Assembly (NCBI GenBank): GCA_964571855.1
Contig: CAZNDO010000004.1
Span: forward strand, 62,001 to 126,000
Direction: 5' to 3'
DNA: 64,000 nucleotides
Source: CAYYFX01 sp964571855
GTDB taxonomy: Bacteria > ARS69
The translations under genes were made by a program, and so were the position numbers. Below are positions 49,977 to 59,220 of the stretch, piece after piece. A model generated the notes under the pieces. That model was not told the origin of the DNA. It did not search any database and worked only from the letters and a program-made list of their open reading frames with translations. Numbering within the stretch: position 1 is the first letter of the stretch; each line of letters opens with the position of its first letter.

Positions 49977-52208
49977 TCACCGCCGGGCGGACCGCGCCAG
50001 GAAGCGCACGCACTGCGCGGGGAGGTCCAGCGCGATCCGCGGCGCGGGGCCGTCGGCTCCGGCCGAGGCCGCCACCGCGCGTGGCTTCGTCGCCGTGCCG
50101 CCGCCGAAGCGCGCGTCGTCACCGTCCAGCACCACGCGCCACTTCCCCGCCGCGGGCACGGGCACGGGAACGCCCTTCCACGGCACACCGGCGAAGTTCG
50201 CGCACACCACGATATCGCGCGCATCGTGCCCCTTGCCGGCACGCCGGACGAAACTGATCACGGCCCGCGCCTCGTCGGAGAAGTCCAGCCACTCGAAGCC
50301 GCTCCAGTCGTCGTCCGCGGCGTGCAGCGCCGGCTCCGCGGCGTACAGCGCGTTGAGCGCGCGGACCCACTCCGTGACGCCGCGGTGGGGGGCGTGCTCG
50401 AGCAGCGACCAGTCCAGTTCCGCGTCGTGGTTCCACTCCGCCCACTGCCCGATCTCCGCGCCCATGAACAGCAGCTTCTTCCCGGGGTGCGCCCACATCC
50501 ACCCGAGCAGCAGCCGCAGCCCCGCGAGCCGCTGCTCCGGCGCGGCGCCCGGCATCTTCGACAGCAGCGACGCCTTCCCGTGCACCACCTCGTCGTGCGA
50601 CAGCGGCAGCAGGTACCGCTCCGCGAACGCGTACGTGAGCCCGAACGTCAGCTTCCGGAACTCCCGGCCGCGCAGCAGCGGGTCGCGCCGGAAGAACGAG
50701 AGCGTGTCGTTCATCCAGCCCATGTTCCACTTGCGGTGGAAGCCGAGCGCCTTGCGCCCGGTCTCCGGGGCGTGGGTGACGCCCTCCCACGACGTGGACT
50801 CCTCCGCGAACAGCACGCACCCGGGATGCTCGCGGCGCACGGCGGCGGTGAGGTCGCGCAGGAACCCGGCGGCGTCCCAGTTCTCCACGCCGCCCTCGGC
50901 GTTCGGGACCCACTCCCCCTCCTTGCGCCCGTAGTTCAGGTACAGCATGGACGCCACGGCATCCACGCGCAGCCCGTCCACGTGCCACCGCTCGAGCCAG
51001 TACAGCGCGTTCGACAGGAGGAAGCTCCGCACTTCGGGCCGGGCGAAGTCGTACACCAGCGTCCCCCAGCCCTCGTGCACGCCGCGGCGCGGGTCCGCGG
51101 GCTCGAACAGGTGCGATCCGTCGAAGAAGCCCAGGCCGTGCGCGTCGCGGGGGAAGTGGCCGGGGACCCAGTCCAGGATGACGCCGAGACCCGCGCGGTG
51201 CGCGGCGTCCACCAGCAGGCGCAGGTCCTCGGGCGGGCCGAAACGACGCGTCGGCGCGAAGCAGCCCACGGTCTGGTAGCCCCACGACCCGTCGAACGGG
51301 TGCTCCGTGACCGGGAGCAGCTCGAGGTGCGTGAAGCCCAGGTCGCGCGCGTACGCGGGCAGGAGAGTCGCCAGCTCGCGGTACGTGAGGAACGGCCGTT
51401 CCGCGTCCGCCGCGCCCGCACCCGCCGCGCCGCGGCGCCAGGATCCGAGGTGCACCTCGTAGATGGACATCGGCGCGTCCGCCGCCTGCCGCCGCGCGCG
51501 CTCCGCGCACCAGGCCGCGTCCGTCCAGCCCTCGCCGCGGGCCCGCCGCCGCGTCACCACGGACGCAGTGCTCGGCCGCAGCTCCATCGCGAACGCGAAC
51601 GGATCGGCCTTCACGCTCCGCCGCCCGCCGTGCCGCGTGCGGATCTCGAACTTGTACAGCGCGCCCGCCGCCACGCCGGGCAAGAAGATCTCCCACACGC
51701 CGCGCGGCAGCCGGCGCATGCCGTGCGTGCGGCCGTTCCACGCGTTGAAGCTCCCGATCACCGCCACGCGGTCCGCGTTCGGCGCCCACACCGCGAAGCG
51801 CACGCCGTCCACGCCCTCGTGCCGCACGGGATGCGCGCCGAGCCGCTCCCACGCGCGCAGCTCGCGGCCGGCGTGCCACGCATCCAGCGCGCGCTCGTCC
51901 AGCGTGGGGCCGAACCGGTAGGGATCATCCGTGGTGCGGCGCGACCCGTCGTCCGTCTCCACCAGCAGCCGGTACGGGAACGGCGCCGCCGCCTCGGGGA
52001 AGGCCGCCTCGAAGACCCCGTCGCCGTGCACCCACTCCGCGGCACGGGATTCGCCGTCGCGCTCCACCGCGAGGGACAGGGCCCGCGGCGCGAACGCGCG
52101 GACCACGTGGCCGCCGCCGGCGCGCGGATGGCAGCCGAGGACATCGAAGGGCCGCGGGTGCCGGCCGCGGGCGATCGCCTCGTACTCCTCTCGCGGATCG
52201 GGTCCCAT
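49977..52208 (-). CDS. glgB: 1,4-alpha-glucan branching enzyme
   Basis: 743 residues. N-terminal GlgB-specific domain (EYEAIARGRHPRPFDVLGCH) followed by a CBM48 domain (GVRFAVWAPNADRVAVIGSF), then the GH13 barrel: YEVHLGSWRR, LLPVTEHPFDGSWGYQTVG, nucleophile in DGLRVDAVASMLYLNY (Asp near 414), acid/base in VLFAEESTSWEGVTHA (Glu near 466), LPLSHDEVVHGKASLLSKMP and GAEIGQWAEWNHDAELDW. A C-terminal beta domain ends the protein. It makes the alpha-1,6 branches of glycogen. It runs opposite to and almost touches the preceding secreted-protein gene (nine bases), and lies about 6 kb from the GT5 synthase. Confidence 0.95.
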   Translation of the reverse strand: MGPDPREEYEAIARGRHPRPFDVLGCHPRAGGGHVVRAFAPRALSLAVERDGESRAAEWVHGDGVFEAAFPEAAAPFPYRLLVETDDGSRRTTDDPYRFGPTLDERALDAWHAGRELRAWERLGAHPVRHEGVDGVRFAVWAPNADRVAVIGSFNAWNGRTHGMRRLPRGVWEIFLPGVAAGALYKFEIRTRHGGRRSVKADPFAFAMELRPSTASVVTRRRARGEGWTDAAWCAERARRQAADAPMSIYEVHLGSWRRGAAGAGAADAERPFLTYRELATLLPAYARDLGFTHLELLPVTEHPFDGSWGYQTVGCFAPTRRFGPPEDLRLLVDAAHRAGLGVILDWVPGHFPRDAHGLGFFDGSHLFEPADPRRGVHEGWGTLVYDFARPEVRSFLLSNALYWLERWHVDGLRVDAVASMLYLNYGRKEGEWVPNAEGGVENWDAAGFLRDLTAAVRREHPGCVLFAEESTSWEGVTHAPETGRKALGFHRKWNMGWMNDTLSFFRRDPLLRGREFRKLTFGLTYAFAERYLLPLSHDEVVHGKASLLSKMPGAAPEQRLAGLRLLLGWMWAHPGKKLLFMGAEIGQWAEWNHDAELDWSLLEHAPHRGVTEWVRALNALYAAEPALHAADDDWSGFEWLDFSDEARAVISFVRRAGKGHDARDIVVCANFAGVPWKGVPVPVPAAGKWRVVLDGDDARFGGGTATKPRAVAASAGADGPAPRIALDLPAQCVRFLARSARR

Positions 52209-52301
52209 GGGCCTCCGGGGGTCGGCGCGACGGCGCGTTCAGCGTACACTGGGGCAGGTCCGCCGTCGCCCTCCCCGGGCGCGGCCTTCCGCCGAGGCCC
52301 C

Positions 52302-53906
52302 ATGTCGCTCGCCGATCTCCCCGCGCCCGCGCCGCACGGCCGGGCCGCCGTCACGCGGGTCGTGTTCTCCGCGGTGGACGTGGATCCGGTGCGCGCGCTC
52401 CTGCTGGAGGAGTGCGAGCGGCGCGGGCTCGATGTGGACGAGACGGGGCCGGACCTGTTCCTGGAGACGTTCCTCGACACGCGCGACCGGCGCGTCCACC
52501 GCGCGGGCACGTTCCTCGTGCACCGCGACTTCGGCGGCGGATCGGAGATCGGGTGGGGCACGCTCCGCGGCGCGGATCTCCCGGGGAACCTCCCGCCCTT
52601 CGGCACGTCGGTGGCGCTCCCTTCCACGGATCCGCGCATCCCCGAGGACTGCCCGGAGCCCATGCGCGGCGCGCTCCGCGCGCTCGCCGGACGGCGCCCG
52701 CTCCGGCCCGTGCTGCGGATGGACGTGCGCCGCGAGGAGCTGCTGGTGAAGCGTGCCGGGCGCTGGCTCGGGACGGTGGTGCTCACGCGCGCGGTCGCCA
52801 CGCGGGAGAGCCCGATCCACGGCGTGCGCATCTCCCGCGTGGAGGTCCGCGCCGCCGTGGATGCATCCGGCGCCACGGACCCGCTCTTCGAGACGCTGCG
52901 GGAGCGGGCGGGGTTGCACGGCGTGTCGGCGTCCACGTACGAGGCCGCGCTCCTGGCGGCCGCGGTGCCCGGCCCCCGGCGTCCGGAGCCGGGGCCCGGG
53001 GGCGTGCATCTGGGCATCACGTCCGGGGAGCTGGCGTTCTCGGTCCTTCGCCGGCAGTTCGCCGAGGTCGTGCGGCACGAACCGGGGGCGCGGCTCGGCC
53101 TGGATCCGGAAGAACTGCACAAGCTCCGCGTGGGCGTGCGACGCATGCGCGCGGCCCTGCGCGTGTGGCGCGAGTGCCTCGGCCCCGGCGCGGCGGAGCT
53201 CCAGCGCGCATGGGGCGCGCTCGGCGCCGCGCTCGGCGACACGCGCGACTGGGACGTGGAGCTCGAGAACCTGGAGGCGTGGCTCGCGGGCCTGTCCCCC
53301 GGCGACCGTCTCGCCGCCGGATTCCTGGAGGACTGGGCGATCGCCCGGCGGGAGGAGGCGCGGCTCCGGATGCTGGCCGCGCTGGACTCGCGACAGCACG
53401 AGCGGCTGACGCGGCTCACGTCGCGGTGGCTGCGCGAGGGGCAGGCACTGCCGGTGGCCGCGTCGCGGCCCGCGCGCCGGGACGTGGGGCGGCTCGTGCG
53501 GGAGCGGTACCGCGCGCTGCGCCGCCGCGCGCGGCGGCTGGACGCGGAGTCCCCGGGCGCGGAACTGCACCGCGCGCGCATCCTCGCGAAGAAGCTGCGC
53601 TACTGCCTGGAGTTCCACGACCCCATCCTGGGCCCGGATGCGCGCCGCATGGTCCGCGAGCTCGTCCGCGTCCAGGACCTGCTCGGCGAGATCCAGGATC
53701 TCCACGTTTCGCTGGACCGGCTCCCGCCGCTCGCCCAGGATGGGGAGGCGCTCGCGGGCATCGCGGTCGAGGGCCTGCTCGCCCGCTTGCGGACGGAACG
53801 CCTGCGCAGGGAGCTGGAGCTGCGCGCGGAGGTCCCGGCGGCGCTCGCGCGCCTGAAGGGGAGCGTGTGGACCCGGCTCAAGACCGAGCTGGGCACGGGG
53901 ACGTGA
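52302..53906 (+). CDS. Degenerate CYTH plus CHAD domain protein
   Basis: 534 residues. The first half (about 15-225) follows the CYTH/triphosphate-tunnel pattern (DLFLETFLDTRDRRVHRAGTFLVHR, like the usual YFDT..L..aG..LR.R), but the catalytic E-x-E-x-K entry is missing: the corresponding strand reads AVTRVVFSA. The CHAD half from about 235 is intact, with ELHKLRVGVRRMRAALRVW and HRARILAKKLRYCLEFH, the conserved His/Arg/Lys surface that binds polyphosphate in other CHAD proteins. It likely docks to polyphosphate granules; enzyme activity is doubtful. Next to it in the same direction are a SixA-type phosphatase and Ppx/GppA, and polyphosphate kinase converges on them. Confidence 0.85.
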   Translation: MSLADLPAPAPHGRAAVTRVVFSAVDVDPVRALLLEECERRGLDVDETGPDLFLETFLDTRDRRVHRAGTFLVHRDFGGGSEIGWGTLRGADLPGNLPPFGTSVALPSTDPRIPEDCPEPMRGALRALAGRRPLRPVLRMDVRREELLVKRAGRWLGTVVLTRAVATRESPIHGVRISRVEVRAAVDASGATDPLFETLRERAGLHGVSASTYEAALLAAAVPGPRRPEPGPGGVHLGITSGELAFSVLRRQFAEVVRHEPGARLGLDPEELHKLRVGVRRMRAALRVWRECLGPGAAELQRAWGALGAALGDTRDWDVELENLEAWLAGLSPGDRLAAGFLEDWAIARREEARLRMLAALDSRQHERLTRLTSRWLREGQALPVAASRPARRDVGRLVRERYRALRRRARRLDAESPGAELHRARILAKKLRYCLEFHDPILGPDARRMVRELVRVQDLLGEIQDLHVSLDRLPPLAQDGEALAGIAVEGLLARLRTERLRRELELRAEVPAALARLKGSVWTRLKTELGTGT

Positions 53907-53920
53907 GGTGGAGGTGCGGG

Positions 53921-54427
53921 GTGCGCGTGGTGCTCATGCGCCACGGGCCGGCGGTGGATCGTGACGATCCCGCGTGTCCGCCGGATCCGGAGCGACCGCT
54001 GACGACGGACGGCCGCGCGCGCACGCGCGCCGCGGCGGCGGGGCTGCGCGCCCTGGACGTCCGGCCGGAGCTCGTCCTCGCCAGCCCGTACCTGCGCGCC
54101 GCGCAGACCGCCGGGATCGTGTGCGAGACGCTGGGGCTGGCCGCCCCGGAGATCACGGAGCACCTCCTGCCCGGAGCGGATCCGGTCGCGCTCGCCCGGG
54201 AGCTGGCGTCGCGGGGCGCGGCGGACGTGCTCTGCGCCGGCCACGAGCCCCATCTCGGACTGGCGCTCGCCTGCCTCGTGGAAGGGCGGGCCGTGTCGGA
54301 CTCGTTCGCGGACCTGAAGAAGGCCGGCGCCGCCTGCGTGGAGACGGAGCACCCGGGAACGCGTCCGGGCACGCTGCTGTGGCTCCTCCCGCCGCGCGTG
54401 CTGCGCCGCCTCGGGGGCGCCACGTGA
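53921..54427 (+). CDS. sixA: SixA-type phosphohistidine phosphatase
   Basis: 168 residues from a GTG six bases after GGAGG. The histidine-phosphatase signature VVLMRHGPA (Arg7-His8-Gly9) starts the protein, with the second catalytic His in LCAGHEPHL near 107, plus the SixA-like segment SPYLRAAQTAGIVCETLG. Length and motifs match SixA rather than phosphoglycerate mutase. In other bacteria SixA removes phosphate from histidine-containing phosphotransfer proteins. Here it lies between the CHAD protein and Ppx, a frequent arrangement that hints at a polyphosphate-related substrate. Its stop overlaps the GTG of the ppx-like gene. Confidence 0.88.
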   Translation: MRVVLMRHGPAVDRDDPACPPDPERPLTTDGRARTRAAAAGLRALDVRPELVLASPYLRAAQTAGIVCETLGLAAPEITEHLLPGADPVALARELASRGAADVLCAGHEPHLGLALACLVEGRAVSDSFADLKKAGAACVETEHPGTRPGTLLWLLPPRVLRRLGGAT

Positions 54428-55992
54428 GCCCCGCGGCGTTCCCGCACCAGGCCGGCGTGGCCGCGCCGGATCCCACGCGCGCCGCCAAGATCGTGGCCGC
54501 CGTGGATCTCGGCTCCAACAGCTTCCACATGGTCATCGCGCGGTTCATGAACGAGGACCTCACCATCCTGGACCGCCTGCGGGAGACCGTGCGGCTGGCG
54601 GACGGACTGGGGCCCGGGAAGAAGCTGGACCCGCAGGCGCACGAGCGCGCCATCGCCTGCCTCGAGCGCTTCGGCCAGCGCCTGCGCGGCTTGCCGTCCG
54701 CGTACGTGCGCGCCGTCGGCACGAACACGTTGCGCCAGGCGAAGTCCGACCGCGAGTTCCGCACGAAGGCGCGCGCGGCGCTGGGCTACCCGATCGAGGT
54801 GATCTCCGGGCAGGAGGAGGCTCGCCTCATCTACCAGGGCATCACGCACACGATGCCGCGGCGCCGCGAGCAGCTCCTCGCCGTGGACATCGGCGGCGGC
54901 TCCACGGAGGTCATGCTCGGCCGGGACTTCGACCTGGAGCGCGCGCACTCCCTGTTCATGGGCTGCGTCTCGTTCAGCCGCCGCTTCTTCCCCGGCGGCC
55001 GCATCGACCGCGCCGCGTTCAAGGCCGCCGAGACCGCGGCCGCGCTGGAGCTGCGCCCGGTGGCGGTCTCGCTGCGCGACGCCGACTGCGCGGACGCCGT
55101 GGGTTCGTCCGGCACGGTGGAGGCGATCACCGAGCTGCTGCGCGCGGACGGCCAGGGCGGAGGGCTCATCACGCTGCCCGGACTGAAGCGGCTGCGGAAG
55201 ACGCTGATCGGGATCGGACATGCGGACCGCGTGGATCTCCCGGCCCTCCGCGCGGACCGGCGGGCCGTCCTGCCCGGGGGCCTGGCCATCCTCCTCGCCG
55301 CGTTCAAGAGCCTGGACCTCAGGACGATGGAGCTGGCGCCGGGCGCCCTGCGCGAGGGCGTGCTGTACGACCTGATCGGCCGGATCCGCCACCAGGACGT
55401 CCGCGACCGCGCCATCCGGGGCTTCGTGGACCGCTTCCGCGTGGACGTGGCCCAGGCGGAGCGCGTGGAGCGCACGGCGCTCCGGTTCCTGGAGAGCGCC
55501 GGCGTGCCGGACGGCGTGGACGACGAGACGGCGCGGTCGCTGCTCTCGTGGGCCGCGTGGCTGCACGAGATCGGGCTGGTGGTCTCCTACCCGGGATACC
55601 ACCGGCACGGCGCGTACCTCGTGGCGAACTCGGACCTGCCCGGGTTCTCGCGCGACGAGCAGGCGGTGCTGGCCGCGCTGGTGCGCGGGCACCGGCGCAA
55701 GCTCCGGGAGGACGTCTTCGCGGAGGTCGCGCCCGGACTGGTCGACGCGGCGAAGGGCCTGTGCGTGATGCTGCGGCTCGCCGTGCTGTTCCATCGCGGG
55801 CGCGGCGGGCGACGCACCGCGGAGCCGGCCCTGCGCTGGAGCGGGCGGGAGGTGCAACTGGTGTTCCCCGCCGGATGGGCGGAGTCGCACCCGCTCACGG
55901 TGGCGGACCTGGACCAGGAGACGCGGTTCCTCGCGGACGCAGGACTCGCGCTCGTCCGGTCGGAGACGAGGAAGAGCGCCGCGGCGCGGTGA
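54424..55992 (+). CDS. Ppx/GppA exopolyphosphatase family protein
   Basis: 522 residues, GTG start overlapping the sixA stop (GTGA). The actin-like ATPase-fold domain has AVDLGSNSFHMVI (about 27), RAVGTNTLRQAKSDREFRTK, VISGQEEARLIYQGI and LLAVDIGGGSTEVMLG. The C-terminal half from about 310 is the HD-type helical domain with SWAAWLHEIGLVVSYPGYHR and SRDEQAVLAALVRGHRRKL. It should cleave terminal phosphates from polyphosphate or hydrolyse pppGpp to ppGpp; sequence does not distinguish Ppx from GppA, but the polyphosphate kinase next door favours exopolyphosphatase. Convergent with ppk across a 60-base gap holding two hairpins. Confidence 0.92.
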   Translation: MSPAAFPHQAGVAAPDPTRAAKIVAAVDLGSNSFHMVIARFMNEDLTILDRLRETVRLADGLGPGKKLDPQAHERAIACLERFGQRLRGLPSAYVRAVGTNTLRQAKSDREFRTKARAALGYPIEVISGQEEARLIYQGITHTMPRRREQLLAVDIGGGSTEVMLGRDFDLERAHSLFMGCVSFSRRFFPGGRIDRAAFKAAETAAALELRPVAVSLRDADCADAVGSSGTVEAITELLRADGQGGGLITLPGLKRLRKTLIGIGHADRVDLPALRADRRAVLPGGLAILLAAFKSLDLRTMELAPGALREGVLYDLIGRIRHQDVRDRAIRGFVDRFRVDVAQAERVERTALRFLESAGVPDGVDDETARSLLSWAAWLHEIGLVVSYPGYHRHGAYLVANSDLPGFSRDEQAVLAALVRGHRRKLREDVFAEVAPGLVDAAKGLCVMLRLAVLFHRGRGGRRTAEPALRWSGREVQLVFPAGWAESHPLTVADLDQETRFLADAGLALVRSETRKSAAAR

Positions 55993-56005
55993 GCGGGCGC
56001 ACGGC

Positions 56006-56033
56006 TCCCGCGCGGCGGGAACGCGGCGCGGGA
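56006..56033 (+). terminator. Hairpin after the ppx-like gene
   Basis: TCCCGCGC (56006-56013) pairs with GCGCGGGA (56026-56033) across a 12-base loop, 13 bases after the stop codon. There is no T-run. Confidence 0.4.
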
Positions 56034-56035
56034 CG

Positions 56036-56050
56036 GGCCGGCGCCCGGCC
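56036..56050 (-). terminator. Short hairpin beside the ppk stop
   Basis: GGCCGG, three bases, CCGGCC ends two bases before the stop codon of the leftward ppk gene. Probable terminator for that gene; no T-run. Confidence 0.35.
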
Positions 56051-56052
56051 GG

Positions 56053-58194
56053 TCAGGCCGGCCGCTTCGCCATCGCCTCCAGGAGCATGACCTGCGCGGC
56101 GCGGGGCTCCTCCCCGGGCGCCGGTTGCACGCGCACGTACTCGCCCGTGGGTCCCATCTCCCAGGCGGCCACGTTGTCCTCGAGGTACGCCTCGATCCCC
56201 TCGCGCAGCACGCGCGCCTTGTTCTTCTTCCCCTCCACCGGGAACGTGACCTCCACGCGCCGGAAGAAGTTGCGCGGCATCCAGTCCGCGCTGGACAGGT
56301 ACGTCAGCTCCTCGCCGCCGGCGTGGAAGTGGAACACGCGATGGTGCTCCAGGAAGCGGCCCACGATGGAGCGCACGCGGATGTTGTCGGACACGCCGGG
56401 GATGCCGGGCACCAGGCAGCAGATGCCGCGGACGACGAGGTCGACGCGCACCCCCGCCTGCGACGCGCGGTACAGCGCGCGGATGACCTCGGGCTCGATG
56501 AGCGCGTTCATCTTCGCCTGGATGCGCGCCTGCTTCCCCGCGCGCGCCGCGTCCGCCTCGTCCTCGATGAGACGCAGCAGCCGCGCGTGCAGCCCGAAGG
56601 GCGTCTGCAGCAGCTTGTTCATGCGCCGCCCGCGGCCCAGGCCGGTGAGCTGCTGGAACACCGCGTGCACGTCCTCGCCGATCCCCGGATCGCTCGTGAG
56701 CAGGCCGAAGTCCGAGTACTGCCGCGCGGTGCGCGTGTGGTAGTTCCCGGTGCCGAGGTGGACGTAGCGGCGCAGGTCGTCGCCCTCGCGCCGCACCACG
56801 AGGATCATCTTCGCGTGCGCCTTGAACCCGACGATCCCGTACACCACCTTCGCTCCCGCTTCCGCCAGCCGCGACGCGAGTTCGATGTTCGCCGCCTCGT
56901 CGAAGCGCGCGCGCAGCTCGACGACCGCCGTCACCTCCTTGCCGGCGCGCGCCGCCTCGAGCAGCGCGTCGGTGAAGGGCGACTCGGCGCCGGTCCGGTA
57001 CACGGTGAGCTTGATGGCGAGCACGTCCGGGTCCCGCGCCGCTTGGCGGACGAAGTCCACGACCGGCGAGAAGCTCTGGTACGGATGGTGCAGGAGCACG
57101 TCGCGGTCCCGCAGGACCGCGAACAGGTCCGCCTCCTCGGGCAGCTGCGCCGGCAGCCCCGGGATGAACCCCGGGTACTTCAGCTCCGGGCGGTCCACCA
57201 GCTGGTACAAGGCCTCGAAGCGGTGCAGGTTCACCGGGCCGTCCATGCCGTAGAGATCGTCCTCGCGCAGCTCGAACTGGCCGAGCAGGAACGCCGCCAC
57301 GTCCGGCGGGCAGTCCGACGCCACTTCCAGCCGCACGGCGCTGCCGTAGTGCCGCCGCGGCAACTCGCCCTTGAGCGCGAGCAGCAGATCCTGCACCTCC
57401 TCCTCGTCGATCCACAGGTCGGAGTTCCGCGTGACCCGGAACTCGTAGCAGCCGCGGACCTTCATGCCCGGGAACAGCTCGTCCACGTGCTGCCGGATGA
57501 CGGTGGTGAGCAGGACGAACGCGTGCGGGGCCGGCGCGATGCCTGGCGGCAGCGGGATGAGCCGCGGCAGGATCCGCGGCGCCTGCAGCACCGCCGCGCG
57601 GCTCTTGCGTCCGAACGCGTCCTTCCCGTCGAGCGACACGAGGTAGTTCAGGCTCTTGTTCAGGATCCGCGGGAACGGGTGCGCGGGGTCCAGCCCGACG
57701 GGCGTGAGCACCGGTTGCACGCGGCGGGTGAAGTACTCCCGCACCCACTCGAGCTGCGGCTCGTCCAGGTCCGACGGGCCGAGGATGACGATGCCGCGCT
57801 CCTTCAGCTCCGGAAGCAGCCGGTCGTGCAGGACCGCGTACTGCTCGTGCACCAGGTCCGTGGCGCGGGCGCGGATTCGGCGCAGCGTTTCCTGCGCGCC
57901 CAGGCCGTCCGGGCCCGTCTTCGCAAGGCCGAATGCCACCTGCTCGCGGAGGCCGCCCGCGCGGATCTCGAAGAACTCGTCCAGGATCCAGCAGGAGATG
58001 CCGAGGAAGCGCACGCGTTCCAGCAGCGGGATGCCCGGGTCCTTCGCCTGCTCCAGGACGCGGCGGTGGAACTCCAGGAGGCTGAGCTCGCGGTTCACGT
58101 AGAGCCGCGGGTCGTCCAGCCCGGCAACGACCGGGGCCGGCCGCGCCAGGTCGCGCGGCAGGGAGTCCTGGGAGAGCGGGGCCGTTTCGTCCAT
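56053..58194 (-). CDS. ppk: Polyphosphate kinase 1
   Basis: 713 residues with all four Ppk1 domains: N-terminal helical region (YVNRELSLLEFHRRVLEQAK), head domain (QPVLTPVGLDPAHPFPRILN, NLYxDGPVNLHRFE-type segment), and the two catalytic domains, LLHHPYQSFSPVVDFVRQAA and the autophosphorylated histidine in YVHLGTGNYHTRTARQYSD (His near 479). KMNALIEPEVIRALYRASQA and VRGICCLVPGIPGVSDNIRV complete the active site. It polymerises phosphate from ATP at the membrane or granule surface. Convergent with the CHAD/sixA/ppx genes, so synthesis and degradation of polyphosphate are encoded side by side but transcribed separately. Confidence 0.96.
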   Translation of the reverse strand: MDETAPLSQDSLPRDLARPAPVVAGLDDPRLYVNRELSLLEFHRRVLEQAKDPGIPLLERVRFLGISCWILDEFFEIRAGGLREQVAFGLAKTGPDGLGAQETLRRIRARATDLVHEQYAVLHDRLLPELKERGIVILGPSDLDEPQLEWVREYFTRRVQPVLTPVGLDPAHPFPRILNKSLNYLVSLDGKDAFGRKSRAAVLQAPRILPRLIPLPPGIAPAPHAFVLLTTVIRQHVDELFPGMKVRGCYEFRVTRNSDLWIDEEEVQDLLLALKGELPRRHYGSAVRLEVASDCPPDVAAFLLGQFELREDDLYGMDGPVNLHRFEALYQLVDRPELKYPGFIPGLPAQLPEEADLFAVLRDRDVLLHHPYQSFSPVVDFVRQAARDPDVLAIKLTVYRTGAESPFTDALLEAARAGKEVTAVVELRARFDEAANIELASRLAEAGAKVVYGIVGFKAHAKMILVVRREGDDLRRYVHLGTGNYHTRTARQYSDFGLLTSDPGIGEDVHAVFQQLTGLGRGRRMNKLLQTPFGLHARLLRLIEDEADAARAGKQARIQAKMNALIEPEVIRALYRASQAGVRVDLVVRGICCLVPGIPGVSDNIRVRSIVGRFLEHHRVFHFHAGGEELTYLSSADWMPRNFFRRVEVTFPVEGKKNKARVLREGIEAYLEDNVAAWEMGPTGEYVRVQPAPGEEPRAAQVMLLEAMAKRPA

Positions 58195-58258
58195 GGGTTC
58201 CTTCGGCCCCGCGCGCCGGAGCCGGTCTCCGCGATCGGTTCGTGCGAAGGCGACGGGA

Positions 58259-58289
58259 AGCCTACGGTGAAGCGTCGGTCAGAGTCCAA
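58259..58289 (-). promoter_or_regulatory. Possible ppk promoter
   Basis: Minus strand TTGGAC (58284-58289), 19 bases, TAGGCT (58259-58264), about 65 bases before the ppk ATG. The spacer is longer than ideal. Confidence 0.3.
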
Positions 58290-58311
58290 CCAAGCTTGCG
58301 CGAAGATCCAT

Positions 58312-59220
58312 TCACCCGGCCGGGGGTGGATCCGGACCCTCGTCGGGCAGCTCGGCCATCCGCCGCCTCTTTCGAAAGTAGGCGGAGATCACGAGGATGC
58401 CAAGGACCACGCCCGCCCAGACCCCGAGCGTCCCCACGCTGGGGAGGATGGCGGCGATGCCGCCCGGCCGCACCTCGCGCAGCCACTCCGCCTCCAGGTC
58501 CGCCGGGGGGCGGCCGAAAACCGCGCGGAACGCCGGATCGGGGTCCAGATCGCGGTCCAGCGCACGGAGCAGCGCGGGCAGGCGGTCCTCGCCGTCCCGC
58601 GCGGCCAGCCACTCCACGAATGCGGCGCTCTGGGCATACGCCAGGGCCATCCGGGCGCCCTCCGGGAACCGGACGTCCAGGTCCTCGAACCGGAAGAGGG
58701 TCCCGGCCGCGGCGGCATCCCGCAGGACGTCCCGGTCGCGCACGAGATCGTAGTCCAGCTCCCACTCGCCGCTGCGCCACGTGGCGATGCCCTCGTCCAG
58801 CCAGTGCGGCGGCGCGACCGTGGCCCGCGCCGTGGCCCGGTGGAACATGAGGTGCCAGATCTCGTGGCGAAGCACGGAGACGATCCGGTCCGGCCGCGAC
58901 TGCAGCGCCGGAGCGTACAGGACCACGCGGCGCTCGGGCGGGAACGCCACCCCCGCGATCGGGCCGGGCTCGCGCCCCGCGATGCGCCGGAACGACGCCG
59001 CGTCCTCGGCCCACGCGACCGTGACCGGATCCTCCAGCGTGCCGCCGAAGTACGCGGCCGCGTCCGCGTGGGCCCGGGCGGTCTCGTCGAGCAGGAGCGT
59101 GCGCAGGCCCGAGGCCTGCGGCACGCCGAGCACGAACACCGGCGGGGCGACCGGCGCGTCCGCGGCGGACGCGCCATGGGCCGCAAGCAGGAGCGCGGCG
59201 GCGAGCGTCCGCACGCCCAC
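58312..59220 (-). CDS. Membrane-anchored gluzincin-like peptidase (peptidase MA type)
   Basis: 302 residues from the GTG at 59220, directly after the stop of the upstream methyltransferase gene. A signal peptide of about 20 residues ends ASA-A. The catalytic helix is VLRHEIWHLMFH (HExxH near residue 117), followed by PPHWLDEGIATW, where the downstream Glu is the third zinc ligand in the peptidase-MA pattern. The C-terminus has one membrane helix (LGVWAGVVLGILVISAYF) and a basic cytoplasmic tail. It should sit on the outer face of the inner membrane and cut peptides or proteins in the periplasm. Probably co-transcribed with the methyltransferase. Confidence 0.85.
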   Translation of the reverse strand: MGVRTLAAALLLAAHGASAADAPVAPPVFVLGVPQASGLRTLLLDETARAHADAAAYFGGTLEDPVTVAWAEDAASFRRIAGREPGPIAGVAFPPERRVVLYAPALQSRPDRIVSVLRHEIWHLMFHRATARATVAPPHWLDEGIATWRSGEWELDYDLVRDRDVLRDAAAAGTLFRFEDLDVRFPEGARMALAYAQSAAFVEWLAARDGEDRLPALLRALDRDLDPDPAFRAVFGRPPADLEAEWLREVRPGGIAAILPSVGTLGVWAGVVLGILVISAYFRKRRRMAELPDEGPDPPPAG

